Shown here: positions 8,056-17,602 of the stretch, piece after piece | How the letters are laid out: each line of letters starts with the position of its first letter | Numbering within the stretch: position 1 is the stretch's first letter | From: Gaiellasilicea sp037720595 | GTDB lineage: Bacteria; Actinomycetota; Thermoleophilia; Gaiellales; Gaiellaceae | Assembly (NCBI GenBank): GCA_037720595.1 | Contig: JBBJLW010000006.1 | Coordinates: forward strand, 62,001 to 126,000 | Direction: 5' to 3' | Length of the DNA: 64,000 nucleotides | Position numbers and translations under genes: made by a program | Notes under the pieces: model-generated | The model's database searches: none | What the model was told of the DNA's origin: nothing | The model's input: only the letters and a program-made list of their open reading frames with translations

Positions 8056-9019
8056 ATGTCGTGCCCACGGACGTTGTGAATGCGGCTGATCGGGGATAGG
8101 CCGCCGAGCGAGCTGTGGGGTCTGCGCTCGTTGTAGTGGCGGAGCCAGTGTGGCAGCGCGGTAGCGCGGTGTCGAGAGGAGCGGTAGCGGAGGCCGTAGG
8201 CCCACTCGCGTGCCATGGTCTGGTGGAAGCGTTCGACCTTGCCGTTGGTGCGTGGCCGGCGCGGGCGGATGGTCAGGTGGCGGATGCCCCGTCGGTCGAG
8301 CAGTTCACGCAAGGAGCGGTTCTTGGTGTAGCTCCAGGCGTTGTCGGTCATCAGCCGTCGAGCCTCGATTCCGTGCGCGGCGAAGGCGTTGAGTGCGCGC
8401 TCGACGAAGGCGGTCACGGTCGGGGCGCGGTCGTCGTCGAGGAGCTCGGTGTAGGCGAAGCGCGAGTGGTCGTCGACGATCGCGTGGGCGTAGTCGTAGC
8501 CGACTCGCGCCTTCACCTCGGCCGAGCTGCGCCTGCGGTCGCCAGTGAGGGCGTGGCCGGGTCGATCGAAGCGTGCGTACAGGCTGACGTCCATGTGCAG
8601 CAGGTCACCAGGGCAGGGCCACTCGTAGCGGCGCTCCGGCTCGCGCGCGGCCCCGAGCAGGCCGCGAGAGGCCGTTCCGCATCAGCACCTTCGAGATCGT
8701 CGAGTGCGGATGCCCCGTCCGCAGCGTCAAGAGGCGCGGCCCCCAGCCGGTCTGGCGCCGCGCACACAGATCCGCCGCTGCTCACGCGCCGACAGAAGTC
8801 GCGGCATCCGCCTGGGCCGGCTCGAGCGGTCGAGCAGACAGGTGAGCGTGCGCCGCTCCTCAGCACTCGCCTCCCGCCAGCGGCGCGACCAGCGGCAGGC
8901 GGTCGCCGGCGAGACGCTGAAGGCGGCTGCGGCCGCTTCAGCGGACAGCCCTCCTCGACCATGCCCACGAGCGCGAACCGGCCAGCCAATCCGAGCTTCG
9001 CGTTACGGTGCAACACCAT
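8052..9019 (-). pseudogene. IS481 transposase, frameshifted
   Basis: The C-terminal 180 residues (8052-8594) are a clear IS481 catalytic domain: DDHSRFAYTELLDDD, LMTDNAWSY and PRTNGKVERFHQTM contribute the DDE residues. The expected N-terminus (MVLHRNAKLGLAGRFALV, from 9019) is in a different frame, and the HTH region between about 8600 and 8960 is split over frames, so full-length transposase cannot be made. The stop codon TAG is read from the CTAG inside the target duplication. Confidence 0.8.
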
Positions 9020-9119
9020 CCGGGTCCCTCCTTCGAGAGTGAGCCTTCGCAGACCCACAGACTCGAAGGAGGCCCGGATGAACCCCTTCAGCCGTTCACA
9101 ACGTGTGTGGGCACGTCAA
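8057..9119 (-). mobile_element. IS481-family insertion sequence with CTAGA target duplication
   Basis: 1,063 bp. The ends are imperfect inverted repeats (left TGTCGTGCCCACGG..., right, reversed, TTGACGTGCCCACAC..., continuing into ACGTTGTGAA and CGGCTGA on both sides). CTAGA is present directly outside both ends (8052-8056 and 9120-9124). The insertion is directly behind the trypsin-nuclease gene. Confidence 0.85.
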
Positions 9120-9356
9120 CTAGAGAAAGCGCAGTCGCCCCTGCCTCGAGGGCTACCGATTGCACGCCCACTACCCCTCGGAGACTTAGGCTCGCCCGTC
9201 ATCACTCCCGGCTTCTCCGCCCACGGCCCCCGCGAACGGAGTTCTCCGCGTCTACCGCATCGCCAGGGGGATTGACGGCTGCCGCCGCCCGGAGCCCCGT
9301 GTCGTTGACGTGACGATCGCGGTTACGGGCGCACTCCCTTCACCACCGTGAACAGC

Positions 9357-10331
9357 TCAGGCCGCCGTTAGGCCCAGATCGTGATGGAGCGTTGCCCGAA
9401 ACAGGGTCTGCTTCTGCTGGAAGGCGGACTGCCAGGCGACCCCGTCGACAGTGTAGGACGCCTCGCTTGAGAGCTCGATGGTGAGCGCCTCGTTCTCACC
9501 GATCCAAGCTTCCTCCCAATCGCTGCTGAAGAAGATCTCCGTCGTATCATCGGAGCTACCCACGCTGAGATTGGTCGGGATCTGTGCCGTCGTCGCGAAC
9601 TTGAAGCCGAGCAGCGTGCCGCCTCCCCCAGTCGCGTCGAATGTCAAGAGCCCGGCGTCTGCGAGGTAGCGGCCGGTCGAATCCTTCACCTTCTCAAGGG
9701 TTGAAAGCAGCCGCGGGTTGAAGATCCAGCCTGGCCGCATGAAGGGTGCATTCGCCGGTCGCAGGGCTGCCACGGCGTCCTTGAGATCATCGAAGGTTGG
9801 CGTCCGCCCGTTCGTGCCGAGATCCGGCGCGGGCGTGAGACCGGGAACGTTCGCGATCCCGATCGGGCCACCGTCGAGGCCGGTGCCGAGGAGGAAGGCG
9901 AGGTCGGCCCGAAGCGCCAGCACCTCGGCGATGTCCGCGCGGATCACCTCCTCGATATCGGGGGACTCCTCCGCGTCACGGAGGAGCCGGTTCGAGACCG
10001 GCACGAGCGCCGCGAGCTGCTTCGGCCGCAGCAACGGAGCCTGCGCGAACGCCTCCTCCGAAACCGCGATCCGCAGGTTCTCGCCGACATAGCTGGCGGA
10101 AGCGCCACTCGAGATCGATACGACCGACAGCTCCTTCTCCACCGGCACGATCCGAGGGCCGAGCCGCATCACCGCCGAGCGAGCACGGAGCGCGGTCAGG
10201 ATCTCGTCGGAGACCTCCGCCGGGACGAGATAGCCGCCCGCCGACTCGGTCGCCTCGGCGAGCGCCTTGGTCAGCGCACCACGGAGGGGGCGGCCCCATC
10301 GTGGCCCTCCGCGCACCGACAGCATGACCAT
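9357..10331 (-). CDS. HK97-fold phage major capsid protein, orphan
   Basis: 324 residues, related to HK97-type major capsid proteins: SAGGYLVPAEVSDEILTALRARSAVMRLG near the start is the usual beginning of the mature shell domain, and the middle (EVIRADIAEVLALRADLAFLLGTG ... PTFDDLKDAVAAL) and C-terminus fit the family. The N-terminal delta (scaffold) region is nearly absent and no good ribosome site is visible, so the gene may be 5'-truncated. No portal, protease, terminase or tail genes are nearby. It is a prophage relic or a domesticated capsid; the reading frame is intact. Confidence 0.75.
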   Translation of the reverse strand: MVMLSVRGGPRWGRPLRGALTKALAEATESAGGYLVPAEVSDEILTALRARSAVMRLGPRIVPVEKELSVVSISSGASASYVGENLRIAVSEEAFAQAPLLRPKQLAALVPVSNRLLRDAEESPDIEEVIRADIAEVLALRADLAFLLGTGLDGGPIGIANVPGLTPAPDLGTNGRTPTFDDLKDAVAALRPANAPFMRPGWIFNPRLLSTLEKVKDSTGRYLADAGLLTFDATGGGGTLLGFKFATTAQIPTNLSVGSSDDTTEIFFSSDWEEAWIGENEALTIELSSEASYTVDGVAWQSAFQQKQTLFRATLHHDLGLTAA

Positions 10332-10649
10332 CGGCGGGATCGCAGTTCATGGCCCCGGATTCGCAAACCGAATTCTACCGGGCCCCTCGACGTCTCGCGC
10401 CCGCCGAGCACGGTGCAACCCCTAGAGCGAGACCGTTCCCTCCAAGGACTCAAATTCAGAAAACCCTCGCTCGCTCGGAGAGGGGGGCGTCACGGAGGGC
10501 CTTCGCGGGTGAATGCCACCGGGGGCGCGTGCCACCCATCCCGAATGCTTACGCGACCTTACTCGGCCTGCCTCGTGTGGGCGATTGCCGGGAGGTGACG
10601 AGCGTAGGTCGCGAACGCCGACCGGTACGCGTGAAATCGAGGGAGCGGC
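10332..10649. other. Intergenic stretch without a recognised gene
   Basis: 318 nt between the capsid gene and the GHKL ATPase gene. I see no convincing frame, RNA or repeat. It could hold a lost capsid N-terminus. Confidence 0.4.
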
Positions 10650-12584
10650 TTATCCGATCTTCTTTACTCCAAGCGCGCCGCCGATGCGGGTTTTCAGGGC
10701 CTCGGTTTCGAAGACCATGCCGAGCGCCGCGGTCGTGAGAGCCATCGGCGAGAGGAACTTCTGTTCAACCTCTTCGCGAGGTACATGGGCGGACAGCGAT
10801 TGCGTGTGCACTATCTTGGCAACGAGGGACTGTCCAAGAACGCTCCAGCATTCCTCCAAGACGCGGTCGGCGACCTGGGGTGGGTATGTCGCCTGGAACT
10901 CCTCGACGAACTGAACGACAGCATCATGCTCGACGTTCAGCAGCACGGCGCCACGGGATCCGTCTGTGTTTTCCCGCGTGGCATCGAAGGCAGCGACGTA
11001 GTACACCTCGTCCATATCCTCGGCCTTGGCGGGCAGCCAATCGGGAATGGCGGCGGCCAGCTCGACTTTGCGAGCGGGCCTACCGCGGGTTGGCCGGTCG
11101 GCCGTAGTTGGTTCTGCCCCTAGCTTCGCCTGCACATTCCGAGGCCGCTTCGGACGCGTAACCTCGTTTCCGTCATTGCGACCGCCATCCACATCGACAA
11201 GCGGCGAGCGGTGTACGGGGGTAGACCGCTGCTCCCCCGCACGGTTTAGCCGATAACGGAGCTGACGCCATCGCTGTAGGTAGCGCTCCGCGAATCGATC
11301 CTTCCAGGCCCGGTCGATCTCCTCGCTCGGCCGTACCTCATTGAGCCGCTGCTGGATCGCGTGCGGCAGCTGTTGGGCAAACTCGATGCCCCATTCACCA
11401 AACGGCAGAGGCTTCCCTCCGTAAAGGTTCAGGGCATCGCGGCCCCCCAGCGGATAGACGCCATGGCGTTCTGTGCCGTCCGCCGTCGGCGGCTCGAGGA
11501 TGATGTAGGTGTCGCGCTGCACCTCTTTCCAAGGAATCCCGAACTGGCGGAAGCGCCACTGCTCGTGTGAGATGTCGTAGAGCTCGTTGTCGTAGAGCAC
11601 GGCCACCGTCCCGTCGCGCGGTCCATATGGGTTTGGCCTGCCGTCGACCTCGCGGAGATACCAGTGCGCCTCAACATTGTGGCCGAGGTCGATTGGTTCC
11701 TCGCCCTCCATCTCCGAAGAGGCGACAACTTTCCCCCCAACGTTGTAGATGTAGTGCTGAGCCCCGCGAACCGGCCGCCTCGTCACGCCGCTCGATCCGA
11801 TTAGGTCGATGGATCCAGGTTCCCCCCGCGGCCACTTCGTCTTTTCGGGTGAGACAGGTACGTCGATCGTGATCGTCATCTCGTCTGGAACGTCCCATAT
11901 CCGGGTGTTGAGATACGCCGCCGGAAAGTGAACGGCTCGCTCTTCGGGACGCTCGGGATCGCCGAGGATCGTGTCTTCCAGAGGCGAATTGCCGACAAGT
12001 AACACGATCGTGCCGTGCTCGGGCGGAGTTATCTGCGACTGCCAGAACGGAACCTGCTTCCAAATGGCGCCAAAGTCAACGACACCCCACTCTGGAATCC
12101 CGAAGTCCTCCGGCGAGATCACGACTGCTTGCTCCGAGTCTCCGTAGTCGTTGTCCGTGATCCACACGTAGGCGCCGTACTCGTTATCGACATCGTCATG
12201 AGCGAGCCGGATCATGCTTGCGACGCCGTCCTTGTACGAGATGACGACGAGCCCTTCGCGATTCCAGGGCAGCAGAGTTACCTTTGCGCCGATCCCGAAG
12301 TTCTCGTGCTCAGCCCCGATCGGTTTCCCGCCGCCGCCATAAGTCCGCATAAACTCATCGAGCTCGCGCTCGCTCATGCCTATGCCGTCGTCGGCGACGT
12401 AGCGGCGGTAGACGCCGATGTTCTCGACACCTTGCCACTCGATCCCGAAATGGATGTTCGCCGCGTCGGCCTCGTCGGCGTTCTCCTTCAACTCGCGGAG
12501 CCACTGACCAGGCGTGCGAATGTCCCGCTTATTGCGGTCGATGATGGGTCCCGAGGCCCCCATCACGAGAGGCACCACTGACAT
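10650..12584 (-). CDS. GHKL (Hsp90/MORC-like) ATPase, defence-type
   Basis: 644 residues. The N-terminal domain has all GHKL ATP-binding motifs: LRELKENADEADA (residues 29-41, with the N-box Glu/Asn/Asp), DDGIGM (65-70) and a Gly-rich lid GGGGKPIGAEHENFGIGAK (83-101). A second transducer-like domain follows to about residue 420, then a basic, proline-rich linker (about 430-520) and a C-terminal helical domain. There is no kinase or mismatch-repair signature, so it is closer to stand-alone MORC/Hsp90-like ATPases common in defence islands. Neighbours (dGTPase, nucleases, Ubl operon) agree. Its partner and substrate are unknown. Confidence 0.75.
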   Translation of the reverse strand: MSVVPLVMGASGPIIDRNKRDIRTPGQWLRELKENADEADAANIHFGIEWQGVENIGVYRRYVADDGIGMSERELDEFMRTYGGGGKPIGAEHENFGIGAKVTLLPWNREGLVVISYKDGVASMIRLAHDDVDNEYGAYVWITDNDYGDSEQAVVISPEDFGIPEWGVVDFGAIWKQVPFWQSQITPPEHGTIVLLVGNSPLEDTILGDPERPEERAVHFPAAYLNTRIWDVPDEMTITIDVPVSPEKTKWPRGEPGSIDLIGSSGVTRRPVRGAQHYIYNVGGKVVASSEMEGEEPIDLGHNVEAHWYLREVDGRPNPYGPRDGTVAVLYDNELYDISHEQWRFRQFGIPWKEVQRDTYIILEPPTADGTERHGVYPLGGRDALNLYGGKPLPFGEWGIEFAQQLPHAIQQRLNEVRPSEEIDRAWKDRFAERYLQRWRQLRYRLNRAGEQRSTPVHRSPLVDVDGGRNDGNEVTRPKRPRNVQAKLGAEPTTADRPTRGRPARKVELAAAIPDWLPAKAEDMDEVYYVAAFDATRENTDGSRGAVLLNVEHDAVVQFVEEFQATYPPQVADRVLEECWSVLGQSLVAKIVHTQSLSAHVPREEVEQKFLSPMALTTAALGMVFETEALKTRIGGALGVKKIG

Positions 12585-12940
12585 ATCGTTTCTCCAGCCA
12601 AGCCGCAGCTTGGCGCATAGTGGGCTAGCGGTAGCCCGTCGATTCGGGAACGTAACATCTGCCTCGTCCTAGCGGTAGGGAACGTCTGTTCGCATAATGG
12701 GCGGGCGGCCGGATAGCCGTCTGTCAATGAAAGGTGCTAGGTGGTGCGACCGAACACGACGCTCTTCATAGATCCTGGGCTTGAAGGTTCGCACCTCGCC
12801 CTCCTCCGCCAGCTCCGCGACGGTGGCCGGTCTGCTCCGCCAGAGACGTTGACTCTGACCGACGCTGCTCGGGATTTAGCCGCAGGGGCTCGCTCGCAGT
12901 TGCCGGTCGGCGCGCGAGCGCCCTCAGGGATCGGGAGTCC

Positions 12941-13657
12941 TTGCGCGACGATCTTGCGCGTAGCGTCGACAACGTCGGGCCCGGTGTGGCTCAACTTCTG
13001 TCCGTTACGCTCGGAGATCTCAAGAGGGAGCTAGGCCCACTGCCAGAGCTGCTGACGGCTACTACCGGTTCGACGGTTCTCCTCGGGCACGCTGAGGCTT
13101 TGCTTGGGAGTCTTCGCGAAGACAAGGTGGCCATCGCCGCCTGGAAGGACATCGTCGCTGCATTTGAGAGCACCGCCAGAGCGGAGCTATGCGAACTCCG
13201 GATCGCCGAGTTCCATGATGGCCGCGTGAAACAGTTCGTTTGGCAGCTAGACCACGACGCAGTCGAGATCGCCGGGTCGCGCCTTCCCGCCCCAATCGTG
13301 AGCTACCCCGGCGAGCGGCAGTGGCGGTTAGAGGCGGATTACGAGTATCGCGATGGCGCCACCACCATCGCTGTGCCGAGCGGCTTCCGCTTTGACCTCT
13401 CGTCCGTGCCGCGACTGTTCTGGCCGCTGATCGCCCCGTTCGAGCTGTCGATCGCTGCGCCATTGGTGCACGACTTCCTTTACCGCCACGCCGGTAGGCC
13501 ACCCGACGGGTCGGTCGCCCCGCCCCGGACGTACACGCGCGCAGAGGTCGATCAGATGTTTCGCGCGATCATGGAGGCGGAGGCCGTTCCGGCCTGGAGG
13601 AGAATCCTCGCCTATCTGGCCGTGCGTTCCTTCGGCCGTACGGCCTGGCGTGACTGA
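12941..13657 (+). CDS. DUF1353-type protein with N-terminal extension, possibly frameshifted
   Basis: The C-terminal half (about residues 120-238) matches DUF1353, a family frequent in phages: VPSGFRFDLSSVPRLFWPLI followed by PLVHDFLYRHAG, with conserved Asp, His and Asp. The frame opens with TTG at 12941 without a good ribosome site. The frame 12741-12925 (GTG start) carries plausible coding sequence in a different phase that would join near 12920, so the original gene may run 12741-13657 with one frameshift. The N-terminal 110 residues are helical and unassigned. Confidence 0.6.
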   Translation: MRDDLARSVDNVGPGVAQLLSVTLGDLKRELGPLPELLTATTGSTVLLGHAEALLGSLREDKVAIAAWKDIVAAFESTARAELCELRIAEFHDGRVKQFVWQLDHDAVEIAGSRLPAPIVSYPGERQWRLEADYEYRDGATTIAVPSGFRFDLSSVPRLFWPLIAPFELSIAAPLVHDFLYRHAGRPPDGSVAPPRTYTRAEVDQMFRAIMEAEAVPAWRRILAYLAVRSFGRTAWRD

Positions 13658-13746
13658 CGGCCGCTCATTGCCTAGAGTCGTCGATGGGCTTAGTGTGGCC
13701 AGCGAGAGCTCGGGCGACGCACGACACAGCGGATGAGGAGGACGAA

Positions 13747-14136
13747 GTGACCGACCCGATGGAAGAGTGCGCCGACCAGGACACTTGCCTGTGGAATCCG
13801 CAGCCGTCTGAGCGCTGGCGCGATCAAGTCGAGGTCGTTTCGTGGGAGCCTTCGGGTTCGGGCCATATCAAGATCCTCGACTGTCCACGCTGCCGCCATC
13901 AGATGAGCGTCGTTGACGGTTCGGCCGTATCCGTAGAAGCCTTCCGCGAGGTGATCGCCGAGGTCGACGATCGCGCTATCGCATTCCTCCTCGAGCGGAT
14001 AGCTGACGATATCGACGACAACGACGAATTGGTCACCGCGCGCTGTAACTGCCGCATGGAACACACCGGGCACCCGACGAAACCGGAGGGCGTCACCTGG
14101 GGCTGCGGCCAGGCTGGCGCAATCAGCGTCCCGTGA
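13747..14136 (+). CDS. Small Cys-rich (zinc-binding?) acidic protein
   Basis: About 130 residues from GTG at 13747, chosen because AGGAGG (13736-13741) stands 5 nt before it; an upstream ATG at 13684 has no such site. Paired cysteines CPRCRHQM and CNCRMEH...WGCG suggest a zinc ribbon. Its stop overlaps the start of the next gene by 4 nt (GTGA), so the two are translationally coupled. No family recognised. Confidence 0.65.
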   Translation: MTDPMEECADQDTCLWNPQPSERWRDQVEVVSWEPSGSGHIKILDCPRCRHQMSVVDGSAVSVEAFREVIAEVDDRAIAFLLERIADDIDDNDELVTARCNCRMEHTGHPTKPEGVTWGCGQAGAISVP

Positions 14137-14858
14137 ACGAGACCGTCCTTCTGATCATCGTCGCGGTAGCGATTGTCGACCTGAGCATCCTCTCCAGCGC
14201 CTGGCGCAAAGGCACGGCACCGCAGTTCGGGCAACGTCCGCCGAACTGGGACTCGACCGATGAGGCCACTTACTGGGCGCTCGAGGCGGAGAAGGCGCGG
14301 CGCGAGCAGCTCGTCAAAGCCCGCGAGGTGGCCAAGAACTGGGGCCAGTCGATCGCCGGTCTGCTCGGTGTTCTCGGCACGGCCGCGTTCCTCAAAGGCC
14401 CAGAGAGCCTCGACAAGGTTCCCGGCGACAACGCCTACGCCGTCGCCTCCCTGATCGGGGTCGCCGGACTCGCCGCGGCTATCGCGGTCTACCTTGCGGC
14501 GATCGCCGCCCAGGGGACGCCGGCGCAGATCGAGAACTTCGATGGTTGGCGGATGAAGCAGTTGACCGAGCTACAGGCGCCGCAGGTCACCGAGAAGCTG
14601 CGACGGTCGCGGGGCTTCGCGCTCGTTGCGGCCGTGACGCTACTCGCTGCCATGCTGGCCGCCTGGGCCGCCAGCTTGTCGGCCCGTGGCGGTGATGCGA
14701 AAGGTCAGGCATTCGTCCTGATCGACCGCCAAGGTGAGAGCTCCTGCGGCACGCTTTCCCGCACGGAAGATGGGCAGCTAGTGCTGAAGCGGGACGAGAC
14801 GGAAACCACTGTCACCGACGCTGCGCAACTGGTCGCCGTCGACGACTGCCCCAAGTAG
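14133..14858 (+). CDS. Four-helix membrane protein, unknown function
   Basis: 241 residues, coupled to the preceding zinc-ribbon-like gene through a GTGA overlap. Predicted membrane segments lie at about residues 3-22, 73-88, 107-128 and 162-184, with a cytoplasmic helical segment (EAEKARREQLVKAREVAKNW) between the first two. The C-terminal 50 residues form a small soluble domain with two Cys. The arrangement resembles membrane effectors of defence systems, but nothing identifies it specifically. Confidence 0.65.
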   Translation: MNETVLLIIVAVAIVDLSILSSAWRKGTAPQFGQRPPNWDSTDEATYWALEAEKARREQLVKAREVAKNWGQSIAGLLGVLGTAAFLKGPESLDKVPGDNAYAVASLIGVAGLAAAIAVYLAAIAAQGTPAQIENFDGWRMKQLTELQAPQVTEKLRRSRGFALVAAVTLLAAMLAAWAASLSARGGDAKGQAFVLIDRQGESSCGTLSRTEDGQLVLKRDETETTVTDAAQLVAVDDCPK

Positions 14859-14906
14859 CGTCGCAAGACGTAGACAGCAGACGACCGAGACCGCACTCTT
14901 TCAGTC

Positions 14907-16304
14907 TTAGAGAACCGCGTCCGTGAGCGAGCCGAGCCGCGAGCCAGTCAAGCGCCGATAGAGAGCGATGGCGTCGGCCTCGGTCAGCGAGGCAACGTGA
15001 TCAGTGGCCGCTCGGAGACGGTCGCCGTGTTTGTCGAGATCCTCGCGTCGGTCGACGGGTAGCAGCCGCTCGTCCGACTCAAATGCCTCGAGCAGCGTGG
15101 TCACGATCTTGGCCTGCCCAATCTGCACTGTCGCCAAGGCCGGCTGATCAATCACATAGTGCCGAAGCAGCTCCTTGAGCAGCTTGACCGCGAGCTCCTT
15201 AGTGTCCGCCTCATCCTTGTTTGTGTCGACGACCATCGTGCCGTCGTGTCGGCAAGGCCTCCCCTCGAAGTAGACACCGCCGACGAAGTACGTGATCAAT
15301 CGCGAGGTCACCGCCTGCGTCGCAGCCTTCGTCGACACGCGTGGTTCCCATGGTTCGGTAAAGGAGGAGTACTTGGCGAGAGCAGCCCATGCTCCCTCGG
15401 CCGTCGTGCGATTAACCTTCGTATTGTGGGCGCAGACGGTGTCGAGGAAGGCTGACGCCTCAGAGCTCAAGACCCGCTTTGTGCGCGGACCGGCAAGGTT
15501 GAGCAGCCGGTCGAGGGGTATGAAACCACCGCGATAGAAGTCAATGACATCGTGGACGGCGTAGGTGACGTCGTCGCACCAGTCCATCAGCTGAGCCTCG
15601 AAGCAGAGTGGCCCATCCACGTCTGTCCCGTGCGGACCGCGAACGTCTTCGAGAAGTGCAGCGTCGGCAGCAAACGCTCCCCACTTGTCTTCGACCTTCC
15701 GCCCATTGACGCGGAGCCACGGATACTTGGTCGCGGCATCGAGCGTCGCGCGGGTCAGGTTGAGCCCACGGCGGGGTTCGTACGGAAAACGGATCGAGAT
15801 GAAGCCGAGCACGCGAAACGTCTGGGCATTGCCCTCAAACCCACCGAGGCGCTGGACAGCCAGCCGACTGCCACGCGGGTTGGCCTCTGCAGCCAGACGG
15901 TCGTAGGTTTCGCACAGCGACTGCTCGCCGATGTGCCCAAACGGCGGATGGCCGAGATCGTGGGCCAAGCAGGCGGCCTCAACCAAGTCCGGATTCGGTG
16001 GCGCGATCCGCTGGCGGGCCGGGGGTTTGCTCGAAGGCTTTGGGGGTCGGCGGCTTGCTTCGGATTGGTCTCGAAGCCGCTCGGCCAGTCTCCGTCCGAG
16101 CTGGGCCACCTTGAGTGAGTGGGTCAGCCGGTTGTGGTAGAGGCCGAACTCGCCGGCGGCCGCCACTTGTGTCTTCCCAGCGAGCCGCCGAAAGGCGCTC
16201 GAGTAGAGGATGCGATCGCGATCGCGGGCAAACTCGTCGCGTTCGTCGTTCCAACGCCCGCGCTCATGGAGGACGCGACCGACCGAGAAGCGGTCATAGG
16301 GCAT
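14907..16304 (-). CDS. dgt: dGTPase-like HD-domain deoxynucleoside triphosphohydrolase
   Basis: 465 residues. The family signature is clear: SSAFRRLAGKTQV, HNRLTHSLKVAQ (His57/His62), ACLAHDLGHPPFGHIGE with the HD pair at 115-116, FEGNAQTFR and DWCDDVTYAVHDVID. These enzymes cleave dNTPs to the nucleoside and triphosphate. In defence islands, dNTP-depleting relatives starve phage replication. A linker at residues 82-102 is Pro/Arg-rich and unusual. The gene is 5 nt downstream of a winged-helix gene, implying an operon. Housekeeping dGTPase is the alternative, but the neighbours are all accessory. Confidence 0.85.
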   Translation of the reverse strand: MPYDRFSVGRVLHERGRWNDERDEFARDRDRILYSSAFRRLAGKTQVAAAGEFGLYHNRLTHSLKVAQLGRRLAERLRDQSEASRRPPKPSSKPPARQRIAPPNPDLVEAACLAHDLGHPPFGHIGEQSLCETYDRLAAEANPRGSRLAVQRLGGFEGNAQTFRVLGFISIRFPYEPRRGLNLTRATLDAATKYPWLRVNGRKVEDKWGAFAADAALLEDVRGPHGTDVDGPLCFEAQLMDWCDDVTYAVHDVIDFYRGGFIPLDRLLNLAGPRTKRVLSSEASAFLDTVCAHNTKVNRTTAEGAWAALAKYSSFTEPWEPRVSTKAATQAVTSRLITYFVGGVYFEGRPCRHDGTMVVDTNKDEADTKELAVKLLKELLRHYVIDQPALATVQIGQAKIVTTLLEAFESDERLLPVDRREDLDKHGDRLRAATDHVASLTEADAIALYRRLTGSRLGSLTDAVL

Positions 16305-16309
16305 CCGCG

Positions 16310-16624
16310 CTAGGCGATGGTTTGAGCAGCCTCGTCGATCACCGCGAGCGACTCGGGGACGCGGCGGCGAAGCTGACGCGCCCGACGGCGGCCCGCTTCG
16401 GTGACGATGAAGCCCTCGGGAACACGATCGAGCAGTCCGTCGGACTCAAGTTGGAGCAGCAGGATGTAGAGCTCGCTCGGTCGGAGGCGGTCGAGGCCGC
16501 CAAGTGATGCGTTGCGACTCTTCGCCTCGACAATCTCTCCCTGAAGGTCAGGGAGCAGAATCGGAGCGTCGCTCTCCCGCAGCAACGCGTCGACGAGGAT
16601 CATCGTCAAATCGGGTGAGCTCAA
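16310..16624 (-). CDS. Winged-helix protein, operon partner of dGTPase
   Basis: About 104 residues from TTG at 16624, which has GGAGG 6 nt upstream; longer starts lack a ribosome site. Residues about 48-85 (SELYILLLQLESDGLLDRVP... EAGRRRARQLRRR) form a PadR-like winged-helix. It ends 5 nt before the dGTPase start, so it probably regulates or pairs with that enzyme. Confidence 0.6.
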   Translation of the reverse strand: MSSPDLTMILVDALLRESDAPILLPDLQGEIVEAKSRNASLGGLDRLRPSELYILLLQLESDGLLDRVPEGFIVTEAGRRRARQLRRRVPESLAVIDEAAQTIA

Positions 16625-17257
16625 CTCTGACCTCCGAATCGCTCGTACATCGTCACGCCCACATCGCTTTCCCCGGCCCCTGCAAATGACGGTAGGACGG
16701 AGGCCCGCCCGCCACCGACTTTTCGCGAACCGCCCGACCTTGGCAAGCCTGCGCGTATGAGCATGGCGGCCACAGATTAGGACTATGCGCGAGGCGGCGG
16801 ACGACATGAGTCTGCGCCCTCCCGGTGGCGAGCGCTCGGCTTAGCCTCGCTCAGCCCGTGTCCGGCGCGCGTTCACCAGGTCGCGTCCGTCAGCCTTGCG
16901 CTTTCCATGGCGCGGATGCGACGCCTTACGTTGCCTGCAATCGAAGCCGCAGTACATCGCTGCGGTCGAAGGAGGCGAGATGTCTGGCAGACGTCCCAAG
17001 GGAGAGTCACGCCGTCCGCTACCGCGGCGGCCCAGCGAGACGCGCCGGTAGCGCGCGACGCAATGAGGCAAATCCAGGAGGCGGAGCTTCGGCTCCGCCT
17101 CCTCCTATCGAAGTTCGATTGCTGCTGCGTAGACACGCGGATCTCGGTTGGTTCGGTTTCCGTCTGCAGCTCGTCCCGAATACTCTGGAGAGATGGCAGC
17201 GGACGGCACGAAGGCAGCGATGGCGGAGTCGCTGCACGCAAATGAGTGAGCGGGTGA
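16625..17257. other. Gene-poor stretch
   Basis: About 630 nt without a frame I can defend. It holds the UUCG hairpin at 17076-17103. Short frames at 17193 and 17242 might belong to the 5' end of the following membrane-protein remnant. Confidence 0.4.
17076..17103. terminator. Perfect 12-bp hairpin with TTCG loop
   Basis: AGGAGGCGGAGC - TTCG - GCTCCGCCTCCT. UUCG-capped GC stems are common transcription or RNA-end structures. There is no T run on either strand and no clear upstream gene, so its role is uncertain. Confidence 0.45.
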
Positions 17258-17278
17258 AGGGTCAGGCACCACGTCGTC

Positions 17279-17602
17279 GTGCTGGCTGCGGCCGTCGCCG
17301 GAGCAAGCCTCTCCTTCGGCGCCGAGAACCTCTCCAAGCATCCGGAGGTACTCGGGCTGCTCTGCCTGCTCTTTGTTGGCCTCGCGCTGGCCGCGCTTCG
17401 TCACGACCAAGAGATTGCGATCATCGCCGAGCACCTGCTCGACGAGACCGCGTTTGGCGACGCGGCCAAAGCGCAGTCGAGATGGGAGAAGCACAAGTTC
17501 AAGGCGATGCAGGGTTCCGGTGTCACAGCCATGCTCGCCAGCGCGTCACAGAAGATGGGGATTTACGGCGTCCCGGTTATTGGCATTCTCGCGTTCGGCT
17601 GG
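17279..17602 (+). pseudogene. Remnant of a membrane protein, 3' end overlapped by convergent gene
   Basis: The frame open from 17258 reads as a membrane protein: VVVLAAAVAGASLSFGAENL, EVLGLLCLLFVGLALAALRHD and GVPVIGILAFGW as hydrophobic segments, with an acidic helix between. From about 17600 on, the same frame is only the antisense of the nuclease-like gene on the other strand. A start with a ribosome site is missing and short in-phase-less coding (17193, 17242) suggests a frameshift near 17250. It is probably truncated at both ends. Confidence 0.4.

Noticed and set aside
8115..9275. Long plus-strand frame across the IS481 element
   Set aside because: It spans the antisense of the transposase and both element ends; no protein features.
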